Origin: Streptococcus hyovaginalis DSM 12219
GTDB taxonomy: Bacteria > Bacillota > Bacilli > Lactobacillales > Streptococcaceae
Assembly: GCF_000420785.1 (NCBI RefSeq)
Contig: NZ_ATVP01000003.1
Coordinates: forward strand, 62,001-126,000
Direction: 5' to 3'
Length of the DNA: 64,000 nucleotides
Part shown: piece by piece, positions 25,305-34,762 of the stretch
How the letters are laid out: each line of letters opens with the position of its first letter
How positions within the stretch are numbered: the first letter of the stretch is position 1
The notes under the pieces: generated by a model
The model's database searches: none
What the model saw: the letters and a program-made list of their open reading frames with translations, nothing else
Told to the model about the DNA's origin: nothing
Made by a program: the position numbers and the translations under genes

Positions 25305-26162
25305 TTAGAAGTCAAAAATCGTTAGCGACTGTCGAAATTCTTCTTCAAGCTGTTGTCGGGTAAAGTTTTTAAAGTCTGGCAATTTTTTGACCAGATTGTA
25401 CCTTTTTGACAAATTCCATGTCCCTGTCGGATTGAGTTCTGGATGTTGGTTGACATAATCGATGGTTAAATCCCACTCACGACGGTAACCTAAGGGGCGA
25501 GAGTGATAGGTGATACCATCAAGAGTTTGACTGCCATAGGAACGGTGGGCATGACCAAAAACGACATCTTTTACGCCGTGTTTGACAAAAAGATTATGGA
25601 AATCTTGGCTACCCAAAAAGGCATTGAAAGGGATAAATTTTGGATGGGTCATGAGGAAGTTTTTATGGGGAACGAAATGTAGGGAAATCAATGTTATTTC
25701 GGGGTGCTTAGATAGGGTAATGTCTAGGATTTTGAGAATGTCAGCGGTCAGTTCAGAATCTGTTTTCCCCCTATCTAACCGCCTATCAAACCAAAAACGA
25801 TTTTTAAAGGCAAGGTTTTCATCGAATGTTTTCTGAGGCTGAAAACTATAGTCATACCAGCCGTGAAAGGCTAAGAAGGATTTACCATTAATCTTATGAA
25901 TCTTAAAATCTAAATGCTCAATCTCAGTTTCTGTCAAATCTAACATATCATGATTGCCAAGATTATAAGTGACAGGCAGGTGTTGCTGGAGGTTATCTAG
26001 AAAGGGAAGGGACACCTCGTAGTGGTGGTTGGAGATGTCTCCAGCGATATGAAGGTGGTTAATCTGTTCTTTTTTTAGTAAGTTGATAAGGGTTGTGGTT
26101 TCAAAGTCTGTGAAGTGATTGAGATCGACATGCAAATCACTCATGATTGCTAATCTAGTCAT
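25305..26162 (-). CDS. Calcineurin-like metallophosphoesterase
   Basis: 285-aa metallophosphoesterase with the dinuclear metal motifs in order: MSDLHVD (D9, H11), AGDISNH, LGNHD, a histidine in SLHFVPH and FGHAH. It resembles a Firmicutes subgroup annotated only as putative phosphoesterase, so substrate is unknown. No signal peptide is seen, so it is cytosolic. It starts at ATG 26162, divergent from the HAD gene at 26231. Confidence 0.85.
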   Translation of the reverse strand: MTRLAIMSDLHVDLNHFTDFETTTLINLLKKEQINHLHIAGDISNHHYEVSLPFLDNLQQHLPVTYNLGNHDMLDLTETEIEHLDFKIHKINGKSFLAFHGWYDYSFQPQKTFDENLAFKNRFWFDRRLDRGKTDSELTADILKILDITLSKHPEITLISLHFVPHKNFLMTHPKFIPFNAFLGSQDFHNLFVKHGVKDVVFGHAHRSYGSQTLDGITYHSRPLGYRREWDLTIDYVNQHPELNPTGTWNLSKRYNLVKKLPDFKNFTRQQLEEEFRQSLTIFDF

Positions 26163-26230
26163 AGCTTCATTGTAACAAAAATGATATGACTTGGCTATTT
26201 ATGGTAAAATAGATGTTTAGTAGGAAAAAC

Positions 26231-26869
26231 ATGTATAAAGCCATTATTTTTGATATGGATGGAGTTATTTTTGATACTGAAGGTTTCTATTATCAAAGAC
26301 GTAAAACCTTTTTAGATAATAAAGGGATTTCCATTGAGCATATGGAAGCCAAAGAATTTATTGGTGGCAATCTCCAGCAAGTTTGGCAAAAGATTTTAAG
26401 TGAAAATGAGCATGTTGGTCAAGCTGATACCTTTCATCAGGAGTATGAAGATTATAAAGCAAAGCACTGTGCGCCTTATTCCCAAATCATTTTTCCAGAA
26501 GACAGACAAGCTTTAGCTGATTTAAAGGCAGCAGGTCTAAAACTAGCCTTAGCTTCAAATACGCAAAAGAATGATGATCTCTTTGCTTTAGAATCAGCAT
26601 CAATTTTGTCCTATTTTGATATTGTTCTTAGTCGAGAAGATGTGGACAGCCAAAAACCGCAACCAGATATTTATCTTAAAGCAGCTGGATTATTGGGGAT
26701 AGATAAAGCTGATAGTTTAATTATTGAAGATAGTCAAAAGGGTATCAGCGCTGGCAAGTCTGCCGGAATGCAAGTCTGGGCAATCAAGGATAAGCAATAT
26801 GGGATTGACCAGTCGCAAGCTGATCAACTTATCGACCATTTGGGACAAGTCCCAGAAAAAGTACTTTAA
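26231..26869 (+). CDS. HAD-IA phosphatase, beta-phosphoglucomutase-like subgroup
   Basis: 212-aa HAD hydrolase with a small helical cap. Motif I is FDMDGVIFDTEG, motif II LALASN, motif III the lysine in QKPQPDIYL, motif IV IIEDSQKGISAGKSAGM. The DMDG and EDSQKG signatures are those of the PGMB/phosphatase subgroup, so a sugar-phosphate mutase or phosphatase role is expected without a defined substrate. ATG 26231 is the fold start; the frame extends six codons further upstream, into the -10 region. A terminator follows. Confidence 0.85.
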   Translation: MYKAIIFDMDGVIFDTEGFYYQRRKTFLDNKGISIEHMEAKEFIGGNLQQVWQKILSENEHVGQADTFHQEYEDYKAKHCAPYSQIIFPEDRQALADLKAAGLKLALASNTQKNDDLFALESASILSYFDIVLSREDVDSQKPQPDIYLKAAGLLGIDKADSLIIEDSQKGISAGKSAGMQVWAIKDKQYGIDQSQADQLIDHLGQVPEKVL

Positions 26870-26883
26870 AAATAAAGCAAAGG

Positions 26884-26907
26884 GGGAGAGAAGTGAAGCT
26901 CTCTTTT
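26884..26907 (+). terminator. Terminator of the HAD gene
   Basis: GAGAG pairs with CTCTC around a short loop and is followed by four T. Modest strength. Confidence 0.6.
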
Positions 26908-26908
26908 A

Positions 26909-26922
26909 TGTATGCGCTTACA
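26909..26922 (+). promoter_or_regulatory. cre-like site upstream of fbp
   Basis: TGTATGCGCTTACA is palindromic and one mismatch from the CcpA cre consensus. Catabolite control of a gluconeogenic gene is plausible. No clear promoter elements were found beside it. Confidence 0.5.
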
Positions 26923-27022
26923 TTTTTTACTAGCCATTTAGGTAAATAAGTTTTAAAATGGTAATAGAGGCCTCTTTAAAAGGTTATTGTTTTTTGAAAA
27001 TAGAAAGGACCCACTGCCAATC

Positions 27023-28939
27023 ATGTCTCAATATTATCAGTTGTTGAAAGAAAAATTTCCAACCAAGTCGTCACTTATTACCGAAATGATCAATCTGGAT
27101 GCCATTTGCCATTTACCAAAAGGTACCGAGCATTTCCTAAGTGACTTACACGGAGAATATCAAGCATTTGATTATTTGTTACGTAATGGCTCAGGTTCCA
27201 TTAAAAAGAAACTACAAGAATGTTTTCCAGAGAAAAAAGAAAAAGATATTGAACAACTTTGCCAATATATATACTACCCTGCTGAAAAAATTCAAGCTCA
27301 GCAAGAAGTTTTAGACCGTAAAGACCTGGAAACTGAACTTTGCCAATATCTGTTAGATTTACTCCAATTTGTTAAGCATATCGGAAGCAAATACACCCGT
27401 TCTAAGGTTCGTAAGATGCTGCCAGCTGATTATGCCTATATCATGGAGGAGTTGCTGACGGAAGAGCAGCCTGACAAAAATAAGCAGTATTACTATCATG
27501 CTATCATCTCAAAAGTGATTGAGTTAGAGCAGTTAGACAATCTTTTTATTGCGTTTGCCAACTTGATTCAACGATTATCCATCGACCATCTTCATGTGGT
27601 TGGTGATATTTTTGACCGCGGCCAATACCCCGATTTTATTATTGACCGCTTAAAAGGTTTCCAAAACATTGATATTCAATGGGGAAATCATGATATTACT
27701 TGGATTGGAGCTATGTCTGGTTCCTATATTTGTATGATCAATGTCATTCGGATTGCGGCTAGATATAATTCGTTAGCACTAATCGAAGATCGCTACGGTA
27801 TTAATCTCCGATGCCTTATTGATTACAGCCAACGTTACTTTAAGGAAGAAGAGGTATTCAACCCGATTTTAGATGGTGACGTCATCTCTGAAACAGAGCG
27901 TCTGACCCTTAATAAATTACAGCAAGCGAAAGCCCTCTTGCAATTTAAATTGGAGCACCAATTAATTAAGCGGCGTCCAGAATTTGGCATGCAAACTTCA
28001 CAATTATTCCCTAAAATCGACCCAGAAAAGAAAAACATTACTATTGGTGAAAAGACCTATCCTTTACAATCCTTCCCATTTCATAAAATGGTTTGGGATC
28101 AGCCAGATGTTTTAACGTCTGAAGAGGAGCAAATCTTAAAAGGGCTCATGTACCGTTTCCAAAACTCAGAAAAATTAGAGAGTCAAATTGCTTTTCTGAT
28201 GGCAAAAGGCTCAATGTACCATATTTCCAATAATCACTTGCTTTTCCATGGTTGTATGCCAATGCATTCAAATGGTCATTTTAAATCCATGCGTTTTGGC
28301 AAGAAAATCTATTCAGGCAAGGCTCTCTTAGATTTCTTCCAAGAGCAAGTTAGGGAGTCATACAAAAATCGGGAGCAACACTTTGATTTAGCAACCGATG
28401 TCTTCTGGTATCTCTGGTGTGGTGAGGTTTCATCACTTTTTGGTAAGGACCGGATGACCACTTTTGAACGTTATTATATTGCTGACAAGGCAAGCCACCA
28501 TGAGGAAAAGAATCCTTATTATCGTTTACGGGAAAATCAAGAAATCTGTCTTCACATTTTAGCAGAGTTTGGTTTGGATGGAAGTGCTCATATTGTCAAT
28601 GGCCATACACCTGTTAAGGAAAAAGGTGGCGAATTACCTATTAAAGCAGATGGTCGTATTATCATCATTGATGGTGGATTGGCTAAAGGCTATCAAAAAA
28701 CGACTGGTATTGCTGGCTACACCTTAATTTCCAATTCTTATGGCTTGGAATTAGTTGCTCATAAACCATTCTCATCTGTTAAGGATGTTTTAGAAGGTAA
28801 ATGTGATATTATCTTTATCAAGCGTTTAGTCGAATTAGTTGAAAATCGGACCTTGGTTAAAGATACTGATAATGGTAAAAAATTGCTACAAGAAATAGCT
28901 GATCTTGATCATCTTTACCATCATTTTGATCAATATTAA
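27023..28939 (+). CDS. fbp: Fructose-1,6-bisphosphatase class III
   Basis: 638-aa class III FBPase, a calcineurin-fold enzyme found mainly in Firmicutes, hydrolysing fructose-1,6-bisphosphate to fructose-6-phosphate in gluconeogenesis. Metal motifs are visible: [29 protein letters not shown] and [16 protein letters not shown] 27023 ([13 protein letters not shown]) matches the family start, although the GAAAGGA binding site is rather far upstream (about 14 bases); a TTG at 26987 is the only alternative. A cre-like site lies about 100 bp upstream. Confidence 0.93.
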   Translation: MSQYYQLLKEKFPTKSSLITEMINLDAICHLPKGTEHFLSDLHGEYQAFDYLLRNGSGSIKKKLQECFPEKKEKDIEQLCQYIYYPAEKIQAQQEVLDRKDLETELCQYLLDLLQFVKHIGSKYTRSKVRKMLPADYAYIMEELLTEEQPDKNKQYYYHAIISKVIELEQLDNLFIAFANLIQRLSIDHLHVVGDIFDRGQYPDFIIDRLKGFQNIDIQWGNHDITWIGAMSGSYICMINVIRIAARYNSLALIEDRYGINLRCLIDYSQRYFKEEEVFNPILDGDVISETERLTLNKLQQAKALLQFKLEHQLIKRRPEFGMQTSQLFPKIDPEKKNITIGEKTYPLQSFPFHKMVWDQPDVLTSEEEQILKGLMYRFQNSEKLESQIAFLMAKGSMYHISNNHLLFHGCMPMHSNGHFKSMRFGKKIYSGKALLDFFQEQVRESYKNREQHFDLATDVFWYLWCGEVSSLFGKDRMTTFERYYIADKASHHEEKNPYYRLRENQEICLHILAEFGLDGSAHIVNGHTPVKEKGGELPIKADGRIIIIDGGLAKGYQKTTGIAGYTLISNSYGLELVAHKPFSSVKDVLEGKCDIIFIKRLVELVENRTLVKDTDNGKKLLQEIADLDHLYHHFDQY

Positions 28940-28950
28940 ATAGAATTATG

Positions 28951-28987
28951 AGAGGTGAAGCCAAATTTTCACCTCTTTTGGTTTTTT
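28951..28987 (+). terminator. Terminator of fbp
   Basis: AGAGGTGAA and TTCACCTCT form a 9-bp stem followed by TTTTGG and a run of seven T. Confidence 0.87.
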
Positions 28988-29043
28988 TATTTTTGCGGCT
29001 CAGCCTGACATATTCTTTTTTGTTATGACAATTTAATATTTGT

Positions 29044-29049
29044 TACAAT
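29044..29049 (+). promoter_or_regulatory. -10 element of queG
   Basis: TACAAT preceded by TGT (extended -10), 51 bp before the start codon. The -35 region is weak. Confidence 0.5.
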
Positions 29050-29100
29050 AAGCCATTGCTTGGTCTTGAAGTCTTTATATTTTTCCATTATGATAGTAGT

Positions 29101-30219
29101 ATGGAACTTAAGGCGGAAATCAAAAAAATAGCGAACGAAATTGGTATTTCAAAAATCGGCTTTACAACAGCTGATGATTTTTCTTATCTGGAAAAATCAT
29201 TACGTTTAGTGGTTGAAGAAGGTCGAACAACAGGTTTTGAGCACAAGGTTATTGAGGAAAGAATCAAACCTAAATTATCCTTGGAGTCGGCTAAGACTAT
29301 TATTTCCATTGCTGTGGCCTATCCCCATAAGTTACCCATCCAACCTCAAAAAACACAGTATAAACGAGGTAAAATTACTCCTAATTCTTGGGGAACAGAT
29401 TACCATCATGTTCTACAAGAAAAATTGTCCCAATTAGCTGAGGCGATTGAAAGTCTGACTCAGGATTTTGAATATAAGGGTATGGTTGATACGGGCGCCT
29501 TAGTGGATACAGCTGTTGCTAGAAGAGCTGGAATTGGTTTTATTGGCAAAAATGGATTGGTGATTTCCAAAGAGTTTGGTTCTTACATGTATCTTGGGGA
29601 GCTCATTACTAATCTAGAAATTGAACCTGATCAACCTGTTGATTATGACTGTGGTGATTGTCGCCGCTGCTTAGACGCTTGTCTGACCTCCTGTTTAATT
29701 GGTGATGGAACGATGAATGCTCGCCGCTGCTTGTCTTTCCAAACTCAGGACAAGGGCATGATGGCTATGGAATTCCGCAAGAAAATCAAGACGGTCATTT
29801 ATGGCTGTGATATTTGTCAGATTTGTTGCCCTTATAATCGCGGGATTGACAATCCATTAGCTAGTGAGATTGATCCAGAGCTTGCTCAGCCAGAATTAAT
29901 TCCATTTTTGGAATTATCAAACAAGGACTTTAAGGCTAAGTTTGGACAAATTGCTGCTTCTTGGCGTGGAAAAAATATCTTGCAGCGTAATGCTATTATT
30001 GCTTTGGCTAACGCCCACGACCGCAGTGCTGTGGTTAAATTGGTGGAGATTATTGATAAGAATAACAATCCAATTCATACCGCGACAGCCATCTGGGCAC
30101 TGGGTGAGATTGTCAAAAAACCAGATGAAGCCATGCTTGATTTCATGCGGAGCCTTTCCCTAAAAGAGGAGGATAGCCTCAAAGAGTTGGAGTTGGTCCG
30201 TCAGAAATGGCAATTTTAA
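29101..30219 (+). CDS. queG: Epoxyqueuosine reductase
   Basis: 372-aa iron-sulfur, cobalamin-dependent reductase performing the last step of queuosine synthesis in tRNA wobble position 34. Two ferredoxin-like clusters are visible as CGDCRRCLDACLTSC (residues about 182-196) and CDICQICCPYN (about 236-246). A C-terminal HEAT-like repeat region (RNAIIALANAH, TATAIWALGEI) follows, as in QueG. ATG 29101 is the family start; an in-frame extension to 29056 is not supported by any binding site. No other queuosine gene lies nearby. Confidence 0.92.
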   Translation: MELKAEIKKIANEIGISKIGFTTADDFSYLEKSLRLVVEEGRTTGFEHKVIEERIKPKLSLESAKTIISIAVAYPHKLPIQPQKTQYKRGKITPNSWGTDYHHVLQEKLSQLAEAIESLTQDFEYKGMVDTGALVDTAVARRAGIGFIGKNGLVISKEFGSYMYLGELITNLEIEPDQPVDYDCGDCRRCLDACLTSCLIGDGTMNARRCLSFQTQDKGMMAMEFRKKIKTVIYGCDICQICCPYNRGIDNPLASEIDPELAQPELIPFLELSNKDFKAKFGQIAASWRGKNILQRNAIIALANAHDRSAVVKLVEIIDKNNNPIHTATAIWALGEIVKKPDEAMLDFMRSLSLKEEDSLKELELVRQKWQF

Positions 30220-30236
30220 GGGCTTTGTGCTAGAAT
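30208..30236 (+). promoter_or_regulatory. Promoter of prfB
   Basis: TGGCAA (30208-30213) and TAGAAT (30231-30236) are 17 bp apart, with an extended TGC before the -10. The -35 overlaps the end of queG. Confidence 0.65.
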
Positions 30237-30268
30237 GAATAAGATTATATTAACTTAAGGAGTTTATC

Positions 30269-31364
30269 ATGGAAATCGCTGAAATGCGCCAAAAAATAGT
30301 AGAAAACAATGAGAAGTTGACTAGCTTCAGGAGGTCTCTTTGACTTAGATCGTTTGGAAGAGGACATTGCGCTTCTTGAAAACCGAATGACTGAGCCAGA
30401 CTTCTGGAATGATAATGTCGCTGCTCAAAAAATATCACAAGAATTGAATGAGCTTAAGCAAACTTATGAAACTTTTCACAACATGGAGGAGCTGTCTGAG
30501 GAGACAGAGCTCTATTTGGAAATGTTAGAAGAGGATGATTCTGTTCAGGAAGAGTTGGAAGACAATCTGGAAAAACTAGACAAAATTATGGCTAGTTATG
30601 AGATGACTCTCCTCTTGTCAGAGCCCTATGATGCCAATAATGCTATCATGGAAATCCATCCTGGATCTGGTGGTACAGAAGCCCAGGATTGGGCTGAGAT
30701 GCTCTTTCGAATGTATACGCGTTTTGGGAATGCCAAAGGGTTTAAGGTTGAGACGCTGGACTACCAAGCGGGTGATGAAGCTGGTATTAAGTCTGTCACA
30801 CTTTCTTTTGAAGGGCCAAATGCTTATGGTTTCTTGAAATCAGAAATGGGTGTTCACCGATTGGTCCGTATTTCACCTTTTGACTCGGCTAAGCGCCGTC
30901 ACACGTCTTTTACCTCTGTTGAGGTGATGCCGGAGCTGGATGATACTATTGAAGTTGAGATCCGTGATGATGATATTAAGATGGACACTTTCCGTTCAGG
31001 TGGTGCCGGTGGTCAGAACGTCAATAAGGTATCAACGGGTGTCCGGTTGACCCATATTCCAACAGGGATAGTTGTTGCATCAACAGTCGACCGTACCCAA
31101 TATGGTAACCGTGACCGTGCTATGAAAATGTTGCAAGCTAAACTTTGCCAGCTTGAGCAGGAAAAGAAGGCTGAAGAAGTGGATGCTCTCAAGGGTGATA
31201 AAAAGGAAATTACCTGGGGAAGTCAGATTCGCTCTTATGTTTTCACGCCTTATACCATGGTAAAAGATCATCGTACTAACTTTGAAGTGGCTCAAGTAGA
31301 CAAGGTCATGGACGGTGAGATTGATGGCTTTATTGATGCCTATCTCAAATGGCGGATGGACTAG
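30269..31364 (+). CDS. prfB: Peptide chain release factor 2, with programmed +1 frameshift
   Basis: 364-aa RF2, recognising UGA and UAA. Translation starts at ATG 30269, reads 24 codons to an in-frame TGA (30341-30343) and must shift +1 to continue. The site is the classic one: internal AGGAGG three codons before CTT TGA C, giving autoregulation by RF2 level. The downstream frame has the SPF specificity tripeptide ([10 protein letters not shown]) and the GGQ hydrolysis motif ([11 protein letters not shown]). A start at 30354 would miss the N-terminal helix and is not the true start. Confidence 0.96.
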
Positions 31365-31422
31365 TCGTTTCATTTTAAAAAGGGAAGATAGTAAGTTTGC
31401 TTATCTCTTCTTTGAACTTATA

Positions 31423-31438
31423 GAAAGGAAAGGATATG
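31423..31438 (+). promoter_or_regulatory. Displaced ribosome binding site with a three-codon minicistron
   Basis: GAAAGGAAAGG (31423-31433) would suit an ATG at 31436, but that frame reads only ATG GGT TCA and stops at TGA. The ftsE coding sequence starts 123 bp further on with no Shine-Dalgarno of its own. Confidence 0.6.
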
Positions 31439-31439
31439 G

Positions 31440-31560
31440 GTTCATGAAAAATTGAACTCGAGCTAAAAGCTAGCGAAAAAAGACAGCCTTCCTCATATGC
31501 CCGCATATGTCGTCACGCTCCTATTTTTCGTCTGCTTTCAACGCTCTTAGTATCTTAATT
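31440..31560. repeat. 121-bp palindromic insert at the ftsE start codon
   Basis: The segment is flanked by a direct repeat TATGG (31435-31439, 31561-31565), the second copy containing the ftsE ATG. Inside, GAGC..AAAGC..GCGAAAAA blocks on the left recur inverted on the right around a CATATG-ccCG-CATATG core, so the RNA would fold into one long hairpin. This looks like a small mobile palindrome inserted between ribosome binding site and start codon. Confidence 0.62.
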
Positions 31561-31561
31561 T

Positions 31562-32254
31562 ATGGCTTTAATTGAATTAAAGGATGTTTCTAAGAAATAT
31601 CGTCGGTCGACAACGGCTCTTCGGCATTTGACCTTATCGGTTAATCAGGGAGAGTTTGTCTATATTGTAGGTCCTTCTGGTGCCGGTAAATCAACCTTTA
31701 TCAAGCTTCTCTATCGTGAGGAAAAATTATCCAGCGGATCGCTTAAGGTTGGGGAATTTAATTTGGCAAAGATGAAGAAACGTCAAATTCCACTCTTGCG
31801 CCGTTCTCTAGGGGTTGTCTTCCAAGACTACAAGCTCCTTGAACGTAAGACTGTCTTTGAAAATGTTGCCTTCGCTATGGAAGTTATTGGTGAAAAGCGT
31901 AAGCATGTCAAAAAACGCGTGACGGAAGTGTTGGATTTGGTAGGTCTCAAGCACAAAATGCGGTCATTTCCGCATCAGCTTTCTGGGGGGGAGCAGCAGC
32001 GTGTAGCGATTGCGCGTGCCATTGTCAATAATCCCAAAGTATTGATTGCGGATGAGCCGACAGGTAACTTAGACCCAGACATTGCTATGGAAATTATGCA
32101 GGTTTTGGAGCGTATTAACCTACAAGGAACAACTATCTTGATGGCAACACATAATGCCCAGATTGTGAATACCTTGCGTCATCGCGTGATTGCGATTGAA
32201 AACGGTAAACTGGTTCGCGACCAAGAGGAAGGGGAGTACGGCTACAATGATTAG
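31562..32254 (+). CDS. ftsE: Cell division ATP-binding protein FtsE
   Basis: 230-aa ABC ATPase with Walker A GPSGAGKS, signature [14 protein letters not shown], Walker B VLIADEPTGNLD and the H-loop ATHN. With FtsX it forms the membrane complex that activates the septal peptidoglycan hydrolase (PcsB in streptococci). The coding sequence appears intact, but its ATG lacks a nearby Shine-Dalgarno because of the palindromic insert. Its 3' end overlaps ftsX by eight bases, so poor ftsE initiation would also affect ftsX. Confidence 0.94.
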   Translation: MALIELKDVSKKYRRSTTALRHLTLSVNQGEFVYIVGPSGAGKSTFIKLLYREEKLSSGSLKVGEFNLAKMKKRQIPLLRRSLGVVFQDYKLLERKTVFENVAFAMEVIGEKRKHVKKRVTEVLDLVGLKHKMRSFPHQLSGGEQQRVAIARAIVNNPKVLIADEPTGNLDPDIAMEIMQVLERINLQGTTILMATHNAQIVNTLRHRVIAIENGKLVRDQEEGEYGYND

Positions 32255-33179
32255 AAACTTTTTCAGACATTTATGGTCCTCTATCAAAAGCTTGAAGCGC
32301 AATGGTTGGATGACCATTGCAGCCATGTCCACAGTCTCTATTACCCTGGTTTTAGTAGGACTTTTTGCGGGTGTTCTTCTGAATACGGAAAGATTGGCTT
32401 CAGGTATTGAGGATAATGTCCAGGTTAATGTCTTTTTAAATGTTGACTCAACAGACGCTCAAGAAACGCTAACGGATAGCTCTGGGAAAAAGTCGGTTAA
32501 TAAGGATTACCATAAGGTGTATGACCAACTACTAGAGATTGATGGTGTCAAGGCGATAGACTACTCCAGTAAAGATGAACAGCTAGAAGATCTTAAAGCT
32601 AAAATGGGGGATTCCTTCTCAGAGGTTTTTGATGAAGGTGCAAATCCTTTGTATGATGTTTATTATGTCAAGACTGATTCACCTGAAGATGTCAAGCCAG
32701 TGGCAGACGCTGCTGAGAAATTAGGTGGTATTGACTCCGTCGAATATGGTGGTGCAGATACTGAACGCATCTTTAATTTAGCTAAAATGGTTCGAATTTG
32801 GGGCTTGGTTGGGACAGCTATCCTGATCTTGGTAGCTATTTTCCTCATTTCAAATACTATTCGTGTAACCATTTTTTCACGCCGTCGTGATATTGAAATC
32901 ATGCGTCTGGTGGGTGCTAAAAACTCCTACATTCGTGGGCCATTCTTTTTAGAAGGTGCTTGGATTGGCTTGTTGGGCTCCATTTTACCAGGAGTCCTGG
33001 TTTCTTACCTCTATATCATCGCTTATAACTACCTGATGCAAGGCCTGGTTCAGCAAGATCTCAGTCTCTATAGTCCTGAACTTGCCATCCCTGTAGGCGT
33101 TGTGGCCATGGTTGTTATCGGAATAGTTATCGGATCCTTGGGATCAGTCCTATCTATGAGACGGTTCTTGAAGATTTAA
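32247..33179 (+). CDS. ftsX: Cell division membrane protein FtsX
   Basis: 310-aa FtsX: a cytosolic start, TM1 (about residues 21-44), an extracytoplasmic domain of about 120 residues, and three further helices (about 182-204, 230-256, 280-303) with the characteristic FSRRRDIEIMRLVGA segment. It is the permease-like partner of FtsE. ATG 32247 lies inside the ftsE end, after GGGGAG; the frame is open upstream to 32190 but within ftsE. A terminator follows and IS630 copy 2 is inserted right behind it. Confidence 0.94.
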   Translation: MIRNFFRHLWSSIKSLKRNGWMTIAAMSTVSITLVLVGLFAGVLLNTERLASGIEDNVQVNVFLNVDSTDAQETLTDSSGKKSVNKDYHKVYDQLLEIDGVKAIDYSSKDEQLEDLKAKMGDSFSEVFDEGANPLYDVYYVKTDSPEDVKPVADAAEKLGGIDSVEYGGADTERIFNLAKMVRIWGLVGTAILILVAIFLISNTIRVTIFSRRRDIEIMRLVGAKNSYIRGPFFLEGAWIGLLGSILPGVLVSYLYIIAYNYLMQGLVQQDLSLYSPELAIPVGVVAMVVIGIVIGSLGSVLSMRRFLKI

Positions 33180-33185
33180 AGGAGA

Positions 33186-33226
33186 AAAAGACACCTAGTG
33201 GTTTCTACTACACTAAGTGTCTTTTA
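33186..33226 (+). terminator. Terminator of ftsX, abutted by IS630
   Basis: AGACACCTAGTG (33189-33200) pairs with 33211-33222 with one mismatch, followed by TTTT. The TA at 33225-33226 is the IS630 target site. Confidence 0.82.
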
Positions 33227-34122
33227 TACTAAAATGAAGTAAAAACAGTACATTTGTGATATCATATTCTTATGGCATATTCACTAGATTTTCGTAAAAA
33301 AGTTCTCGCATACTGTGAGAAAACGGGCAGTATTACTGAAGCATCTGTTATTTTCGATATTTCACGCAACACTATCTATCAATGGCTAAAATTAAAAGAG
33401 AAAACAGGTGAGCTTAATCACCAAGTTAAAGGAACCAAGCCAAGAAAAGTTGATAGAGATAAATTAAAGAACTATCTTGAAACTCATCCAGATGCTTATT
33501 TGACTGAAATAGCTTCTGAATTTGACTGTCATCCAACCGCTATTCATTACGCCCTCAAAGCTATGGGATATACTCGAAAAAAAAGAGCTCTACCTACCAT
33601 GAACAAGACCCTGAAAAAGTAGAACAGTTCCTTAAAGAATTGAATAACTTGAGCCACCTGACTCCTGTTTATATTGACGAGACAGGGTTTGAGACCTATT
33701 TTTATCGAGAATATGGTCGCTCTTTGAAAGGTCAGTTGATAAAAGGTAAGGTCTCTGGAAGAAGATACCAGCGGATATCTTTAGTTGCAGGTCTCATAAA
33801 TGGTGAGCTTATAGCCCCGATGACATACAAAGATACTATGACTAGCGACTTTTTTGAAGCTTGGTTCAAAACATTCTTACTACCCACTTTAGGTAAACCA
33901 TCTGTTATCATTATGGACAATGCAAAGTTTCATAGGATGAGTAAGCTAAAAGATTTATGCGAGGAGCAGGGACATAGAGTTTTACCACTTCCTCCGTACT
34001 CACCTGAGTACAACCCCATCGAGAAAACATGGGCTCACATTAAAAAACACCTCAGAAAAGTATTGCCGAATTGCGATACGTTTCTTGAGGCACTTTCGTC
34101 CTTCTCTTGTTTCAGTTGACTA
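33227..34122 (+). mobile_element. IS630-family element, copy 2
   Basis: 896 bp, same length and organisation as copy 1, with scattered differences. Termini are TACTAAAATGAAG and, inverted, TAGTCAACTGAA; TA duplication at 33225-33226 and 34123-34124. It lies between the ftsX terminator and the stop codon of the convergent MBL gene, three bases from the latter. Confidence 0.93.
33272..34119 (+). CDS. IS630 transposase, copy 2 (programmed -1 frameshift)
   Basis: Predicted 282-aa fusion product: orf1 (33272-33622) gives the HTH domain (ISRNTIYQWLKLKEKTG), and orf2 supplies the DDE core (YIDETGFE, IIMDNAKFH, PEYNPIEKTW). The shift site is the eight-A run at 33577-33584, identical to copy 1, and no stop interrupts the -1 frame from there to 34119. 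The element therefore looks capable of transposition. Confidence 0.88.
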
Positions 34123-34126
34123 TAGT

Positions 34127-34762
34127 TTACTTGAAATAGGGATTAAAGTTTTTCTCGTGGGCGATAGTCGTGCTATGGCCGTGACCTGGGTAAACGGCAA
34201 AGTGGTTAGGCTGTGTGAAGAGTTCTTGTCGAATACCAGTGATCAGTTCGTCAAAATTACCAGTGGGTAGATCTGTACGCCCGATTGTCTCTTTGAAAAG
34301 GGCATCACCTGAAAAAATCGTTTCTTCAGATGAAAAAATGAAGGAAACACTTCCCCAAGAATGACCAGGAGTTGGTACAACCGTAAAACTGAAGTTACCA
34401 ATAGTATAAAGTTTACGGAGCTCAAAAGTGTATTCAGCTGGTGCTACGACGATGTTAGCCATGTCATCGTGACGAGGCAAACCAGAAAGATTATCTTCTG
34501 GTGATTGTAACCATGAGGCTTCCTTTTCGGAAACGTATAGTGGTGGTTGGTTGAAGTGTTGGCGAACAGCTTCTACACTCATGATGTGGTCATAATGTGT
34601 ATGTGTTAGCAAGATGGCAAGGACAGGCTTTTTGATCTCTTGCAGAGTGGTCTCAATCTTTGGCCAATCACTTCCAGGATCAATAACCAGTACGCCATGA
34701 TCAGATTCTAATAAATAGGTATTTTCACCAGCGACGGTGTTAATAATAGTATGTATTTTCAT
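34127..34762 (-). CDS. Metallo-beta-lactamase-fold hydrolase (glyoxalase II-like)
   Basis: 211-aa MBL-fold enzyme with the metal motif THTHYDH, a downstream PTPGHSWGS histidine, FSGDALF aspartate and VYPGHGHST histidine. The pattern is that of the YcbL/GloB2 hydrolases, which cleave thioesters such as S-lactoylglutathione; substrate here is uncertain. Cytosolic and apparently single. Its stop codon is three bases from the IS630 target site, so its native terminator, probably shared with ftsX, is now displaced by 0.9 kb. Confidence 0.85.
   Translation of the reverse strand: MKIHTIINTVAGENTYLLESDHGVLVIDPGSDWPKIETTLQEIKKPVLAILLTHTHYDHIMSVEAVRQHFNQPPLYVSEKEASWLQSPEDNLSGLPRHDDMANIVVAPAEYTFELRKLYTIGNFSFTVVPTPGHSWGSVSFIFSSEETIFSGDALFKETIGRTDLPTGNFDELITGIRQELFTQPNHFAVYPGHGHSTTIAHEKNFNPYFK

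Noticed and set aside
30354..31364. prfB starting at 30354, or prfB as a frameshifted pseudogene
   Set aside because: The upstream 24 codons, AGGAGG and CTT TGA C are the standard RF2 programmed +1 frameshift, so the gene is intact and starts at 30269.
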